NCBI GenBank assembly: GCA_030248215.1
Contig: JASANG010003696.1
Location: forward strand, 352,001-416,000
DNA: 64,000 nucleotides
Source of the DNA: Enoplolaimus lenunculus
Lineage: Eukaryota; Nematoda; Enoplea; Enoplida; Thoracostomopsidae
Reading direction: 5' to 3'
Below the pieces are notes generated by a model. The model ran no database searches, had not been told where the DNA came from, and saw only the letters and a program-made list of their open reading frames with translations. The number at the start of each line of letters is the position of its first letter. The stretch's first letter is position 1. This document shows positions 1 to 10,614 of this stretch, piece by piece. A program made the translations under genes and the position numbers.

Positions 1-1110
1 ATGACGTATATCCCAGGAGTACATATTACGGGTATGTTGTTACCGGAAGCTAAGGAACGTTTTGCTAGTGTTCGTAGATTTTATAACGCAAATCGCGGCC
101 GAAACTAAGGCATCTTAGCGCCCCTCCGAGCCGAAGATATTGGGTGCATAATAAGGTATCAGCCAGGGCATAGCGGCTTATGCAAAAACATGGAGCACAT
201 ACGCGAGAACGCAATATATAATGACCGAAAAAACTCGTAAGCGAAGCGAGCAAGAAGCCAAATAACGCAATGCGTAACCTGAATCACGCCAAAGGCGGAA
301 ATTATTTTGACAATCGCATAGTGGATCAATCTTGTAGGACCCCACACGTACCCACGCTGCCCTGGGGGAGGGAAAAAACGTAGCTGGGTGGTTGCCGTTA
401 GCCTTAGCCTAAGCTATACTGAAAAAACTGAAAACATACACCAAAGCTTAACGAGGCAACAATGTATACCAAACTACCAAACGTTTTAGCAAACATTTTC
501 TAAGAATATGCGTACAAATATACAATTCCTACAGCAATAAAGACTTAAAACAGCGGCGAGAATTAAAAGAGATTAGATCCGATTAACTTTGAGAAACGTT
601 TTTTTTTAGCATTTTGAAATAATTTAGCGTTTAGTTTAGTCTTTTTTTTTGCGTTTAATTTCTAGCTAAAACGTTCTAGGAAAACAACTGTATACCGAGA
701 GTGACGCATTAGATAGTCGACTTTGTCCTGACAGTGTTCAAAGGTGGTAGAGATAAAATATACGTCCCTAGGTAGCGAGTACTGACAATAGGCAAGCTCT
801 CGTGGCAGCGTTTGTAAAATTAACGTTACTGAAACACTCCTGGAGGAGGCAAAATCTTTTAGGGAGACTATGAGACATCAGGTCGTTTTGGATATGGGCC
901 GATTCAATTAATAGGTCAATCTTCGCCGGCAAAACTTCAATAGTTCGACAATAACAAGCCGGCCAGACAAATTGACCCCCTCAGAAAAGCTATGAAATTG
1001 TTGTTTTAACCCCTTCTCACAGTGAGTTGCCTATAGGCAACTCAGCGCAGTGTATATACGTTAAATAATGTATATCGCACCGTGTTTAACAATTGCAACA
1101 CGTATACATA
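1..1110. other. AT-rich intergenic stretch, no gene seen
   Basis: No open frame here has convincing protein character or splice signals. A short cluster of GCCTTA/GCCTAA words near 400-412 recalls the TTAGGC-rich repeats found later in the window. Nothing else is recognised. Confidence 0.5.
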
Positions 1111-1116
1111 GTACTA

Positions 1117-1290
1117 AATCACCACAAGACGTGAGAGCCCCCTCGGGCTCAAGCGTCAAGCTCCTATAGCTGTGTGGTGATGGTATAAGCCTCCCACTCA
1201 AGTCACTGGAGTTCGAATCCTAGCATAAAAGTAAGTCTCAGGGGAAATAGAAAATATTCATGTGAGAAAGGGTTAAGGTGTAGTTTTGAG
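1117..1290 (+). repeat. tRNA-derived SINE-like element
   Basis: Positions 1153-1222 resemble a tRNA: an A-box-like TGGTGATGGTA and, about 35 bases on, a B box GAGTTCGAATCC, the two parts of an RNA polymerase III promoter. The upstream part (ACAAGACGTGA, a CCCC-GGG block, then GTCA) recurs at 57293-57345, and the downstream AGAAAGGGTTAA recurs near 16145 and, inverted, near 24540. Dispersed copies around a tRNA-like head suggest a SINE rather than a working tRNA gene. Confidence 0.5.
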
Positions 1291-1566
1291 ACAGTAGCGT
1301 ATTCCAAACGAATACAAGCTGTAAACCACCAACAACCGGTGCCGTGGTGAAACTTTTGCGTTGCAAATGTTTGATCTGAAGCTCGCGATGTGTTTTTAGT
1401 CAAATAGTTGAAAATGCGGTTGAAAAACAACACAAATTGAATTGTTATGTATAAAAAAACTACTAAAACACTCTATAAAACTGTAAAATTATAGAATATC
1501 AAATCGATCCTAGTGCACCACTAAAAATACTGAATTCACCACTGCTTTCAGAGACTATATCTTTTG

Positions 1567-1628
1567 CTTAGGCTTAGGCTTAGGAATACGCTTTATCTAC
1601 GGTTACGACTCTAAAAGTAACATTAGCC
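1567..1628 (+). mobile_element. Right-end fragment of TTAGGC MITE, subfamily E
   Basis: The stretch runs from TTAGGC-type hexamers through a GTTACG block to CTAAAAGTAACATT, matching the right end of the complete copies at 19021-19211 and 42200-42361. The left half is missing or too diverged to recognise. Confidence 0.5.
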
Positions 1629-2270
1629 CCCAAATAAGCACTTAGAGAAAATAGTTTTTCTAGGTATATACCGTTTCATACAGTGTACATTTTAAAAGTT
1701 CTTAAGCCACTCGAATGATTTTAGAAAAATTACGACTCTGCTGGATAATTTTGAATATATTTTAGACTAAAAACACTCAGCATCACATATAGTTTTCACA
1801 GATATATAACTGTTTTATCTCCCAGGCAACGTGTTTAAGTGATACCAAGCTATCATTAATACAGTCAGTTTATGCTTTGTTCAATGTAGATTCAAAGTTG
1901 TATTCGATGAGCTTAACGCGGCTGTGAAAGTTTGAAAGTGTAATGTTCGGTACATATGTAATAATTGGTGTTATTACTGGACAACAGCCCATATAAGGGC
2001 CTGCTAACTTCACCTATGCCTAAGAGCAAGCCTAAACATTATTCCATAAGCCTAAAAGCGCAACCGTAAACATAACCCAAATCGAAAGCCTAAGCATTAA
2101 TTCTAACCTAAGTTTTGTGGTCCCTAAGTTCTCTAGCATCATCTGGCTCGCAGTGATCTGACAGGATCCTATAGTTAATATAAGGTGTTGGTATTGATTG
2201 AATTCAATACAACCACATTCGGCTGCGGCCGTTGCCGAAGCCGGGGCGAACAAAAAGTAGAAGTTTCAAC
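1629..2270. other. Intergenic, no gene seen; diffuse GCCTAA words
   Basis: Apart from scattered GCCTAA-like words at about 2016-2110, which suggest a decayed TTAGGC MITE, nothing is recognised. Confidence 0.4.
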
Positions 2271-2274
2271 TCAC

Positions 2275-2440
2275 TAATTTGGTGGGTTTGTCCCCTCATC
2301 CCCCAGCCCTTGTTTGCCAAAAAATGGTTCGATTTTGAAAATAAATTGCATATTTGAGCTTCTCACGACCTCCCCTGATCATTCTACGTCTAAATTTGAG
2401 AATTTTTGAAAAATTCGACTTTTCAATGTCCCGTATCCTT
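2275..2440 (+). repeat. Dispersed repeat R, copy 1
   Basis: A block containing ATGGTTCGATTTTGAAAA, then a TTTGAGC word and a TGATCATT word, is shared with 4968-5130, with 35000-35130, and in inverted form with 46800-46945. Four diverged copies in one window indicate an interspersed element. I cannot define its ends or class. Confidence 0.5.
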
Positions 2441-2778
2441 GGGACCAAAAAAATTGTTTGTCAAAAAGTTTTATAAATTGTACAGTATTGGATGCAGCTT
2501 GCAGTACTGAGTTGATTGGTGTTAAGTCTGTTATAATTTGACAATCGGTTAATGAATTATGGTCATATGTCGGCGTCGTCCCAAATCGTGGGCTGCACGC
2601 CAAATCAATAATTTGACAATAACTCGTCAAACCGTTGTTATAATTTTGTCTGAGCCCTTTAGCGGTGACGAATCAAGCGTTTTTTCCCGGAGGGTCTGAC
2701 GTTGGTTGACCCCTCTAGAATTGGCTGGCAGCCTCAGGCCAATGCTTCGAATTCTGTTTAAAAGCTGTCTATATTTCA

Positions 2779-2958
2779 ATGTATCGAGCTAGTCAACGTC
2801 ACCGAGTTGCCAACACGAGAACACCAGCTGAAATTGAACGAATATTCGCCAGCGAAGCAAGATTTCGAACAATACCGCTGGGAAATGTTGTCATTTTGCA
2901 ACGATACTTTTCCGCGATAACTATAGAGGGTAATACGGGACAGTGTCGCTGGATGTAG
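2779..2958 (+). CDS. Candidate coding exon, unidentified
   Basis: An ATG-initiated 59-codon frame that is CpG-rich and protein-like, with a stretch reading AEIERIFASEARFRTIPLGN. A possible splice donor (GAGG then GTAATA) lies at 2930, so the stretch could be a first exon with coding ending at 2929. No downstream exon was found and no family is recognised. It could be chance; composition is the main argument. Confidence 0.3.
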   Translation: MYRASQRHRVANTRTPAEIERIFASEARFRTIPLGNVVILQRYFSAITIEGNTGQCRWM

Positions 2959-3069
2959 ACCCTTGTAGAAGCCGAAAGTACGGGTGTACCCTATTTCTTC
3001 CTGCTACCATTCTGTTATCATGGCATATTTTTGTAGTCAAAACAACGAGTGGTCAATGTACACTCGACA

Positions 3070-3490
3070 ACGCCTTATTTACGCGTAGCCTTAGCCTTTT
3101 GCTTAAGACAATGCTTAACCAAGAGTGGATGATGTCCACCTTGCAGAAGGGCGTGCAACTGCTTGGGCTGTGCATGGTACTAAATGTACCAGGCCGCGTT
3201 GCATCTTTGTTCGACCATCCTTAATCAGGTGAGCGGTTTAAGCAAGAGATTAACAATAAAGTATGCTTCAGTACACCTATCCCCGTCCCCTTAAACAAGG
3301 GAGGTTACAATTTGCTCCTAGCATTACTACGATATAAAACTACATACAGACCCCTCCTAAACAAGGGGGGTAGGCCAAAAACGCATCGTGTGCCGGGTAC
3401 ATTCTTTAATACACAGAATGTACCCAGTTGCACACTCTTGTTATAAAGAGTGATCATCCATTCTTGGTTTAACCTACGTCTAAGCATTAT
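3070..3490. repeat. Two opposed copies of repeat module N
   Basis: At 3106-3240 and, inverted, at 3345-3470 there are copies of a module with an AAGAGTG word, then GTGCAACT, then a short TACATT/AATGTAC palindrome, then a GCGTTGC-type end. Related copies form the triplicated unit at 8463-8866 and an inverted pair at 9139-9345. The palindromic core suggests a MITE. Confidence 0.5.
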
Positions 3491-3499
3491 GCTAAGCCT

Positions 3500-4110
3500 A
3501 AGTATGTTTCAAAACGTTTGCTTCACGCCTAAAGCGCAACAGCTGGTCTAGATCCGAGCCAAGCTGTATTTCGCTGAGGTGTAATATATAATGGCTGATA
3601 AAACCTCGCCAGCCGCGTGAGTAAATTTTACTAATTTGTAAAGTAGGGACCTCTTTCATAAAACTGATTAGGCAAAATTTTCGGGTTTCAAAATGGTACT
3701 CTTCGGTCGGTCCCCCTGTCCCACTGACTCCTGTGTCAGCACCTAAAGTCAAAGCTAAAGTCTAAACCTGAGCCTAAGTCAAAATACTGATTAACTTTAA
3801 TAAATGTGATGGAAAGTGTACAAAAGTCGAACGAGGATTTTAAAATCTAAATCGTCCGATGATAGCACCTTTAAGCCATAGTGTTAGCTAAAAGTCTCAA
3901 TTGTGTATCATCATACACATTCCTATGTAAGCTGTTTACTTTCCAAACACACCTGTTGTAAGCGTATTTATTCATTATTCATCGTATTTAGAAACTAGAG
4001 AGAATTATATTCGCTGTTTTAGGCGTTTGTAGTTTTCTAAAATTTTGTTTTAATTTAGCTTTCACAACACCCATAGCACGTGCGAACAGTGGTGATTCCA
4101 AAAATTTGTG
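3500..4110. other. Intergenic, no gene seen
   Basis: AT-rich sequence with no convincing frame, splice pair or repeat border. Confidence 0.4.
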
Positions 4111-4111
4111 T

Positions 4112-4320
4112 CAGGCCCACTAGCGGATTCAGGGCAGCGTGGGGTGGGGGGCGTCTGCCTCCCCGTCATAAACTTTTCTGTAATAAAATGGTTAGATCCC
4201 CTACCTTACAATTTTGTTCTCGTCAGAAAATTGGCAAATATATAGCATATAGTGCAAAATTGCGTTTCATAATTTTTGCCATTCCGCTATCTCGTCAGAA
4301 ATTTCTGGATCCGCCACTGG
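4112..4320. mobile_element. MITE family I, copy 1
   Basis: Starts with CCACTAGCGGATTCAG and ends with CTGGATCCGCCACTGG, an imperfect terminal inverted repeat. The interior holds short words such as AAAATGGT and ACCTTACAATTTT that recur in inverted form within the family. Other copies are at 4672-4885, 15440-15611, 37597-37818 and 46240-46430. It contains an open frame, but that frame has no protein character. Confidence 0.6.
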
Positions 4321-4671
4321 ATGCGCCCCCGCGTGATTATAATGAAAAAGCTCGCGAGCATGGAAACCGAACGCAATTTTAGTGCTAAATTTTAATGCTA
4401 ATTTTTGACATTTATACCTGTTGAAAGCCATGGTCACGGTGACCGCTCCTAGCATCCACCAGTAAGCATCACATCTGTGATGCTTAATTGAAATATTCAT
4501 ATTAGGCCTAGTTTTGGGATTTCCAGTTTTGTAAGCGCCGACAGATCAAGCATTTCTCGGCAGGAGGCTACTTTTTGCGTTAGCTGAAATTGATGAAATG
4601 ATTGACGTCAGTTTTAGTTCAGTGTAAGCATGATAGGTAATGTAATGTTTTGAATTGATATAGGCAGACAG

Positions 4672-4885
4672 AAGCGGATGCAAAAAATTTTGACGGAAGG
4701 GGGCGGGTCTGGAAAAAGTTATTAAACGAAAAAATTGTAAGGTAGGAGGGACCTTATCATTTTATTAGCAAAAAATTATCTGACAGCGAAAAATTGTAAG
4801 GTAGAGAGAGACCTTACCATTTTATCACAAAAAATATCTGACGGGGGGGCATATGCCCGCCCGCCCCCCTCTGGATCCGCTAGTG
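4672..4885. mobile_element. MITE family I, copy 2
   Basis: Begins near GAAGCGGATGCAAAAA and ends CTCTGGATCCGCTAGTG. It carries two internal copies of a GAAAAATTGTAAGGTAG...GACCTTA...CATTTTAT module, the hallmark of family I. Confidence 0.55.
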
Positions 4886-4967
4886 TGCAGAGTCAACTTT
4901 TATAATACCATGATATTTGGCCATAGCTCGTCGAGTTGTGTCTTTTCGGATCGTTCGTACCTAAGCC

Positions 4968-5130
4968 GCCGTTTGTCCACAAATGGTTCGATTTTGAAAA
5001 CTTTTTTTTTGCAAATTTGAGCATCTGTTGATGCTGGACTTGCTCTGATCATTTCACGGCAAGAAATAGTATTTTTGAGGTCTTAAAATCTCTTTATCAA
5101 GGCCGAAAAAAGTTTCCCGTCCAAACAGAA
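4968..5130 (+). repeat. Dispersed repeat R, copy 2
   Basis: Shares ATGGTTCGATTTTGAAAA and the following order of words with the copy at 2275-2440. Confidence 0.5.
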
Positions 5131-5229
5131 CGCGGGACCTCACAAAAGATCCATTTTTTAAAGTTTCAAGTTTAAGTTTATGGAATGATTAGAGAAATGT
5201 CAAAAATAATTTAATCACTGTCGCGGCTA

Positions 5230-5400
5230 AGGTATCCAAGGCCCGAGTCCGTAACCAAGCGGGACCAGTGAGAGCTCAGCCTTCCACAAACACAAATTTT
5301 GGACCTCTAGAAAAATGTCAACCTTGCTTACATGTAACTCAATGAAAACCCTTCTGTGCCCCTGTTCAAAACTTTTTAGTTCCCCTAGCAAGGTAAGCTG
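5230..5400 (-). mobile_element. MITE family G, copy 1 (inverted)
   Basis: Family G elements have ends close to GCCCGTAGCCA and an interior with ACTTACAAGCAAGGTTGA. This copy is in reverse (TCAACCTTGCTTACATG) and ends at AGCAAGGTAAGCTGGC, running directly into the minisatellite at 5395. Confidence 0.55.
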
Positions 5401-5512
5401 GCAACCGGCCTGCCAAAACCGATTACCGAAGCGTTGGCAACAGGCCTGCCAAGGCCGATCACCAAAGAGCTGGCAACGGGCCTGCCAAGGCCGATCACCG
5501 AAAAGCTGGTTA
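5395..5512. repeat. Three-unit, ~36-bp GC-rich tandem repeat
   Basis: Units of about 36 bases (GCTGGCAAC..GGCCTGCCAA..CCGAT..ACC) occur three times and a fourth begins. The long open frames across it on both strands are products of the repeat period, not evidence of a gene. Confidence 0.7.
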
Positions 5513-5957
5513 CCCCTCGGGGCGTGTTTTTTACGCAAACGCTGGGGGCAGGGGCGCAACCGGCAAAGTGTCGTCATCAATATCTTTAATCTACACCGAA
5601 CCCGTACCCGATCGCTCATTCCTCGGGTCGACAGGCGCGTTCAAATGTAACAACAACAACAAATTGCCCTCGTTAATTTTATATACATAACCAGTCTAGC
5701 CATATATAATGTACCCCCTTTGCCCTCCAATATTCTGTCAAATAATTTCAATTTTTCAATTTAACACCCATGGGTTTGCTGTCTGAGATGGTTTGTGAAA
5801 ATTTTTAAATTTTTTTAACTGCGGCGAAATGTTGCACAGAAGCCGGTAAAAAGGTTACTAGTAGCTCATTTCGGGGCCACTTGGTTTTGCCCTTTTCAAA
5901 TTGTTGTGATGTATGCCTCAACCAGATTAATACACAGAATGCAGAGGTGTATTGAAA

Positions 5958-6136
5958 TGATGTATAGAACAGGGCTGTAACAGTAGTATAAAGCATATGG
6001 CTAAGTCTAAGCTTAAACGTAAGAATGAGCTTATACCTAGACTAAAGCCTAAGCAAACAGATTAGTCTCAAACTTAAGCTTGCTCTCTATTGCAGTCCCG
6101 CAGAAATACGTTCCGATCCTAATCGTTACATGGGCC
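5958..6136 (-). mobile_element. TTAGGC MITE, family A, copy 1
   Basis: Left end resembles ATGTATAGAACAGGG; interior is GCCTAA-rich; right end is CTATTGCAGTCCCGCAGAAA, GTTCCG and TTACATGGGCC. Family A consensus, in the TTAGGC orientation: ends GGCCCATGTAAAGATCAGGG and GTTCTTTACATTGGCC, GGGGCGGAAC inside each end, and TTAGGC hexamers in the middle. Length is about 190-200 bp. Confidence 0.7.
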
Positions 6137-6287
6137 AAAATGAGTATACGAGTAATCATATCTCGCTTCGAAATTTTTTCACAACACGAAATCGAACAAC
6201 TTTGACAAGCTTTAGAATAACCTACTGGATTTCACAGCCGAAAATATTTACGCAGTTGCACAAAAACTTTCAACAGGATCTCAGTCA

Positions 6288-6436
6288 GCCCCCCTTGCTG
6301 CGGGGAAGCGGAAAGTTTTTCAGGAGGCACATACAAGGGTACAAGCAAGGTTGAAAATGTTCTAGGGGGGTGGTGCAAAATATTTCCAGGACGGGGCTGA
6401 ACCCTTCTGGTCCACCCTTGGCTGCGAGCCCGCTAC
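6288..6436 (+). mobile_element. MITE family G, copy 2
   Basis: Runs from the CCTTGC end through ACAAGCAAGGTTGAAAATG to GGCTGCGAGCCCG, the family G layout. Confidence 0.55.
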
Positions 6437-7300
6437 CGACCCGACTTTCAAACAAAGTTATATCCTCCGGAAATAAAATCCTGGATATGCGAGTGCTAAT
6501 TTGTATTGGAAGGTGCAAATTTTGAGGCTTTAAAATTCCAGTTTTCTTTAAACCCAGGGGTGATGGTATTGTGTTTGGTGACGTCATCGGTGTTAATGGC
6601 ACTGTGTTGAGGTTCACTGTAAATATGCGGGGGCGGAGATGCGAACGATGTGTTGTTTTTTTGTGGATTTTGCACACTTTAAGTGTTTTTAGTGTTTCGT
6701 AGTTTTTAACTGTAACCAACGAAAAAAGTTTATCGAATAAAACTGCAGTTAGCAATCATTTTTAATTGGTTGGCTTTGACTGTAAATTGTGTTGTGCTTG
6801 CGTTCAGCGAAAGAGATGCGTTCTCAGGATCCGCCATTGTGCACCGTCACGATTAAAAACAGGTTCGTTCGGTACCATGAGCTATTAAGTAGGTTAGATG
6901 TAGTGAAGAAATTAATGACGCGAGCAAGAAGCCAGTTTGTGGTTTTCTATTCAAGCGTCCAGGGCCGGTGTGACGATAGTTGGGGCACACGCAAATCCGT
7001 CCACGGGCTGTAATAAAACGTTTAACAGGTCCATGAAACTTCGCGTTCGCGAGAACAGCTTTTGTTTGCCAAGATGGGCTCCAAAGTGTCGGCCCTCCAA
7101 TGGTGGGGTACAGTGGGCGCTTCCGAAGACACTGCAAGCTCCTCGAAACCTTTTTTGAATCCAGCGGAGTTTTCGAAATTTGAATTTGTCTTATAATGCA
7201 GGGTTTCCTTACGATGGGCCAAGCGCACCAACCGGCAGTGTTTGACGGACGTTATGCGAGGCCATGTGAATTCATCAGTAAGAAAATGTATATCCAACTC
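6437..7300. other. Intergenic stretch with a GC-richer island
   Basis: From about 6785 to 7300 base composition rises and both strands have protein-looking frames, most notably on the minus strand at 7022-7297 (words such as AHRKETLHYKT). No start, splice pair or family could be established, so I do not call a gene. It could be an exon of an unassembled gene or an old transposon coding fragment. Confidence 0.25.
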
Positions 7301-7337
7301 GAAAACAAGTCACAACCATCTGCTTTATTTATTGCGT

Positions 7338-7500
7338 GCCCGTAACCAGTCAACCTTGCTAGGATGGACTGAAAAAATTTTTTAGGAGGGGCATACAAGT
7401 ATTTTAATTAACTTACAAGCATACTTAAAGTTTTCCAAGGTGGCCGAAATTTTTCTAGAGGGCTCAAAGCTCTGGTGCACCCCCTATGGCTAGAAGCCCG
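7338..7500 (+). mobile_element. MITE family G, copy 3
   Basis: GCCCGTAACCAGTCAACCTTGC at the left, ACTTACAAGC in the middle, GGCTAGAAGCCCG at the right. Confidence 0.6.
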
Positions 7501-7832
7501 ATGTATTCCTTCCAAGCATGCAAGCGCAATGAAGCTTAAACACTGCAGAAATTTTATTTTTCAAAGATCTTTATAACAGTGGCTTTCCAAACCTGAACAG
7601 TTTACCCTGTAAATTGATAAAGATTTTTTCACCTAAACCTAAAGATTAAAAACCCTAGAAAAGAGTAAAGGTAGACTCCTAAACACAATTGCCAGGGGTA
7701 TGACTAAAAACGAGTCCATCTGTGAACTGAACGCATAAGGTTGTCTACAATGACGGACCAAAAGGAACAAATTCGCCATGACACGGCGACAAGGTCCAAA
7801 ACCAAATAAAATTTCGTACGCCAGCTTAACCC

Positions 7833-7993
7833 AAGCCCACAGCCAGGTGACCTTCATAGTGTATCCAAGCATTTATCAAGAGGGGAATACAAGGGTTTTT
7901 GATGACTTACAAACCAGGTTGAAAATTGTCTATAAGGGGCAAAATGCTTCAGGGGGCTGAGCCCTCCTGGCTTCCCTTTGCCTACGGGCGCGA
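7833..7993 (+). mobile_element. MITE family G, copy 4
   Basis: Contains ACAAGGGTTTTTGATGACTT and GGTTGAAAATTGTCTA and ends GCCTACGGGC. The 330 bases before it hold nothing recognisable. Confidence 0.6.
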
Positions 7994-8343
7994 TAAGACC
8001 GTATTTCAGAAGTTTGTTACCATGATAACTTGATTCATACATTTGACAACATTTATTATAATTATCGTTCTGGATTCGGTAGTTCACCTAATATATTTTA
8101 GAAGCCTTATTTAAATCATGACACTTGATAAAGCTCAATACATATTGCCTTACAATTATTAACAATAATATATATTTATAACTTGTAATAGTTGAAGTCA
8201 ACTGTCTTAAAAGCTACTCAAACTTGCGTTCAAATCAACTTCAATTGAAAAAAGTTTTGTGTTGAGTTTGCTACTTTTTGGACTAAAAACTGATATTTCT
8301 GCTCAATATTTACTAGTAAACTTGGGTAGCAAAGAAAACAATC

Positions 8344-10614
8344 ATGAGTTTAGACGCAATGCTTGCAGATTTACCAAAAATGATGCAGATTGTTGAAGAT
8401 ATGCACAATCTAACGTCATATATCAACGATTTAAGGATAATAACGATTGTACTTGCAGCATCGGCGTATGTTGGGGGTAAGTATCAGTAAGAGTCGATAA
8501 TGACTCTGTTTACAAGAGTGTGCAACTGGTATATTCTGTGTGGAGAAGAATGTAACCAGCGCATGTTGAGTTTTTGGCCTACACCCTCTTATTTAAGGCG
8601 TATGTTGGGGGTAAGTATTAACAAGAGTCGATAATGACTTTTTTACAAGAGTGTGCAACTGGGTACATTCTGTGTGGGAAAGAATGTTCCCAGCGCATGT
8701 TGCGTTTTTGGCCTACACCCTCTTATTTAAGGCGTATGTTGGGGGTAAGTATTAACAAGAGTCGATAATGACTCTTTTTTACAAGAGTGTGCAACTGTGT
8801 ATATTCTGTGTGGAGAAGAATCCAGCGCATGTTGCGTTTTTGGCCTACACCCCCTTATTTAAAGAGGGTACAACCTGTACGAACCATTGCACTTTACGTA
8901 TTCGGTATCAAATATGATCCGCTCATACTTTTGTTTTGGATTTTATTGCATGTGACAGCGACCCCGTCTAAATTAGGAAAACGGGTCCGTAGCCAAGGGG
9001 TCTCAGCCCAAACTGGAAATATTTGGGCTCCCCTAGAATATTTTCAAACTTGCTTGTAAGTCATCGAAATCCGTTGAATGCTTGACCTGTGAATTTTTAG
9101 CCCCAAAAGCAAGGTGAGCCGGCTACGGACCTCTAAAGGGGGGTCGAACAAAAACGCAACGCCCGGTGGTACATTTTGTACCATTCGGAACGCCGAGAGT
9201 TGCATACTCTTGTATCATGCGCTCTTGGTATTAGCAATAGTGGATGATGACGCTTTAACAAGAGTGTGCAACTATCGACATTTGTGTGGTACAACATATA
9301 CCTCCGAGCGTTGCGTTTTTGGCCGACTCCCCGCCCCTGTTTAGGCTGGGCAATGCTGTCGCAATAAGAGGGGAGGGCTATGCTTTGCTAGAAAGTGTTA
9401 GGTATACGAAACTGCATACAGACCAGCCTCTAAAAAGGGGGTCGACCAAAACGACGCCCAATCGTTTCCAGGGGGAGACAGGCAGCTTAACAACCTTAGC
9501 AGCCTTTGACTACAGGCGGGTGCCTGGAGTTGAATTGTTAGGAGTTTTTGAAATAAGCATTTGGTTTTCAGCCATGAATGTGAAAGTTTTCTATAAATTT
9601 TTAGGCGTGGGACGGGTCGAATTCTTATAGTTTACAAACGGTAGAAATTAGTTTTCAGGGTTAAAATGTGCTCTAGGCTGACTGAGGCACGCCCTAGCCC
9701 CTTTTTGGTTTCGGGCTGGCTGTTACTTAGGTTTGAATATTTAAAAAAGCGTTGGTGAGGCTAAAAATTTGCATGTAAGATTTAGGCAAATTTCTAAACT
9801 AGATTAAATTATATTTTTATAAAACGCAATTTTTACTATATATATTTATATGTGTATATTTGTGTATATATATGTCAATTTTCTGAGGGGGGAATTGTTA
9901 GGTCGGCCTTGCCATTTTTTTACGAAAATTTCTGATGGCCCCACTCTGGATGCGCTGGTGAGCTGAGCCCGTCGAGTATTTGCCATACGAAACCGATAAA
10001 CTGACCAAGCGTACACGTCTCCCGATGCATCTCTGAATATTGTTGAATAAATGTATCCAACGAGGCATAAACGTATCCTTACGATTAGGTTTCGGCTTAG
10101 GCTTTGCGAGAAAAGCGTAGAAATGAACTATAGTCGACCCAAAAAAAACTTGCAATAATTAAATCAATTAATTGCACTTGCGTTACTTTCAGGCATATGT
10201 TTCTTGATATTCAAAATTTGCGAGTATTTTGCGTCAAAACGTCATTCAAAGCGTTGCTCATCATCGTACGTTGACAGCGGGGTTAGCGGTAATACTGGCA
10301 TAATAAGGAACGATAAATCGTTCGGCGGGGCCACAGGGTACTACGCGGCGCGCTACGGAGGTCACGAGGGTGGTAAAGACCTTGTATCGGTCCGCGTCGA
10401 CCCCCGGCATCACGCGGATATGGCTAGAACTGCGTTATTGAGTTATTATGAATCTGAACCGAAAAGTATCACACCAAGTGCTTATCGTAATGGTAGTGCC
10501 GGAGCAACTCACGCTGTTGCGTTAGCGAGCGGATGGCAACAACAGCAGCAACAGCAACAACAAAGTCATCATCAGTCGCCGGTATCCCGGTATAGTGCCG
10601 GTATAGGCGACTGA
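8344..10614 (+). CDS. Small single-pass transmembrane protein, two exons, unidentified
   Basis: Exon 1 is 8344-8476 and exon 2 is 10193-10614, joined by a strong donor (G then GTAAGT) and an acceptor TTACTTTCAG; the joined frame is 184 residues. The first 31 residues are short, mildly acidic and lack a signal peptide. Residues 32-51 (IITIVLAASAYVGGICFLIF) form one hydrophobic helix created across the junction, which is the best argument for the model. A basic stretch (KRHSKR) follows the helix, so by the positive-inside rule the N-terminus is outside and the C-terminus inside. The cytoplasmic tail is Ser/Gly/Tyr-rich with nine glutamines at 160-168 and ends in SAGIGD. The ATG context is aatcATG. 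The 1716-base intron contains the triplicated donor unit, a family G MITE and module N repeats. I recognise no family; its shape is like small single-pass subunits or adaptors, but no function is claimed. Confidence 0.7.
8463..8866 (+). repeat. Three tandem 134-bp units that each contain the exon-1 splice donor
   Basis: GGCGTATGTTGGGGGTAAGTAT starts at 8463, 8597 and 8731, spacing 134 bases each time. Each unit continues with a module N sequence (AAGAGTCGATAATGACT, then GTGCAACT, then GCGTTTTTGGCC). The first copy holds the real end of exon 1 of the membrane protein gene. Reading through into copies 2 or 3 meets a stop within six codons, so those donors look like decoys. Confidence 0.85.
8985..9131 (-). 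mobile_element. MITE family G, copy 5 (inverted), in the intron
   Basis: Starts GGTCCGTAGCCAAGGGG, contains CAAACTTGCTTGTAAGTCATC and ends AGCAAGGTGAGCCGGCTACGG. It lies inside the intron of the small membrane protein gene. Confidence 0.65.
9139..9460. repeat. Inverted pair of module N repeats
   Basis: Two arms around about 9215 read away from one another: GTCGAACAAAAACGCAACGC on the left and GAGCGTTGCGTTTTTGGCCG on the right. A third partial arm (AAAAAGGGGGTCGACCAAAACG) is at about 9430. The arrangement is that of a MITE with long arms inside the same intron. Confidence 0.5.
9870..9965. mobile_element. MITE family I fragment
   Basis: Ends CTGATGGCCCCACTCTGGATGCGCTGGTG, matching the right end of family I. 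The bases before it (9825-9875) are an AT-rich TATATA run. Confidence 0.4.

Noticed and set aside
5227-5650. Opposed 110-130 codon frames with repeated GDRPWQA / CQGRSPKSW text
   Set aside because: Both come from the ~36-bp tandem repeat in all-open frames; real coding of both strands is implausible.
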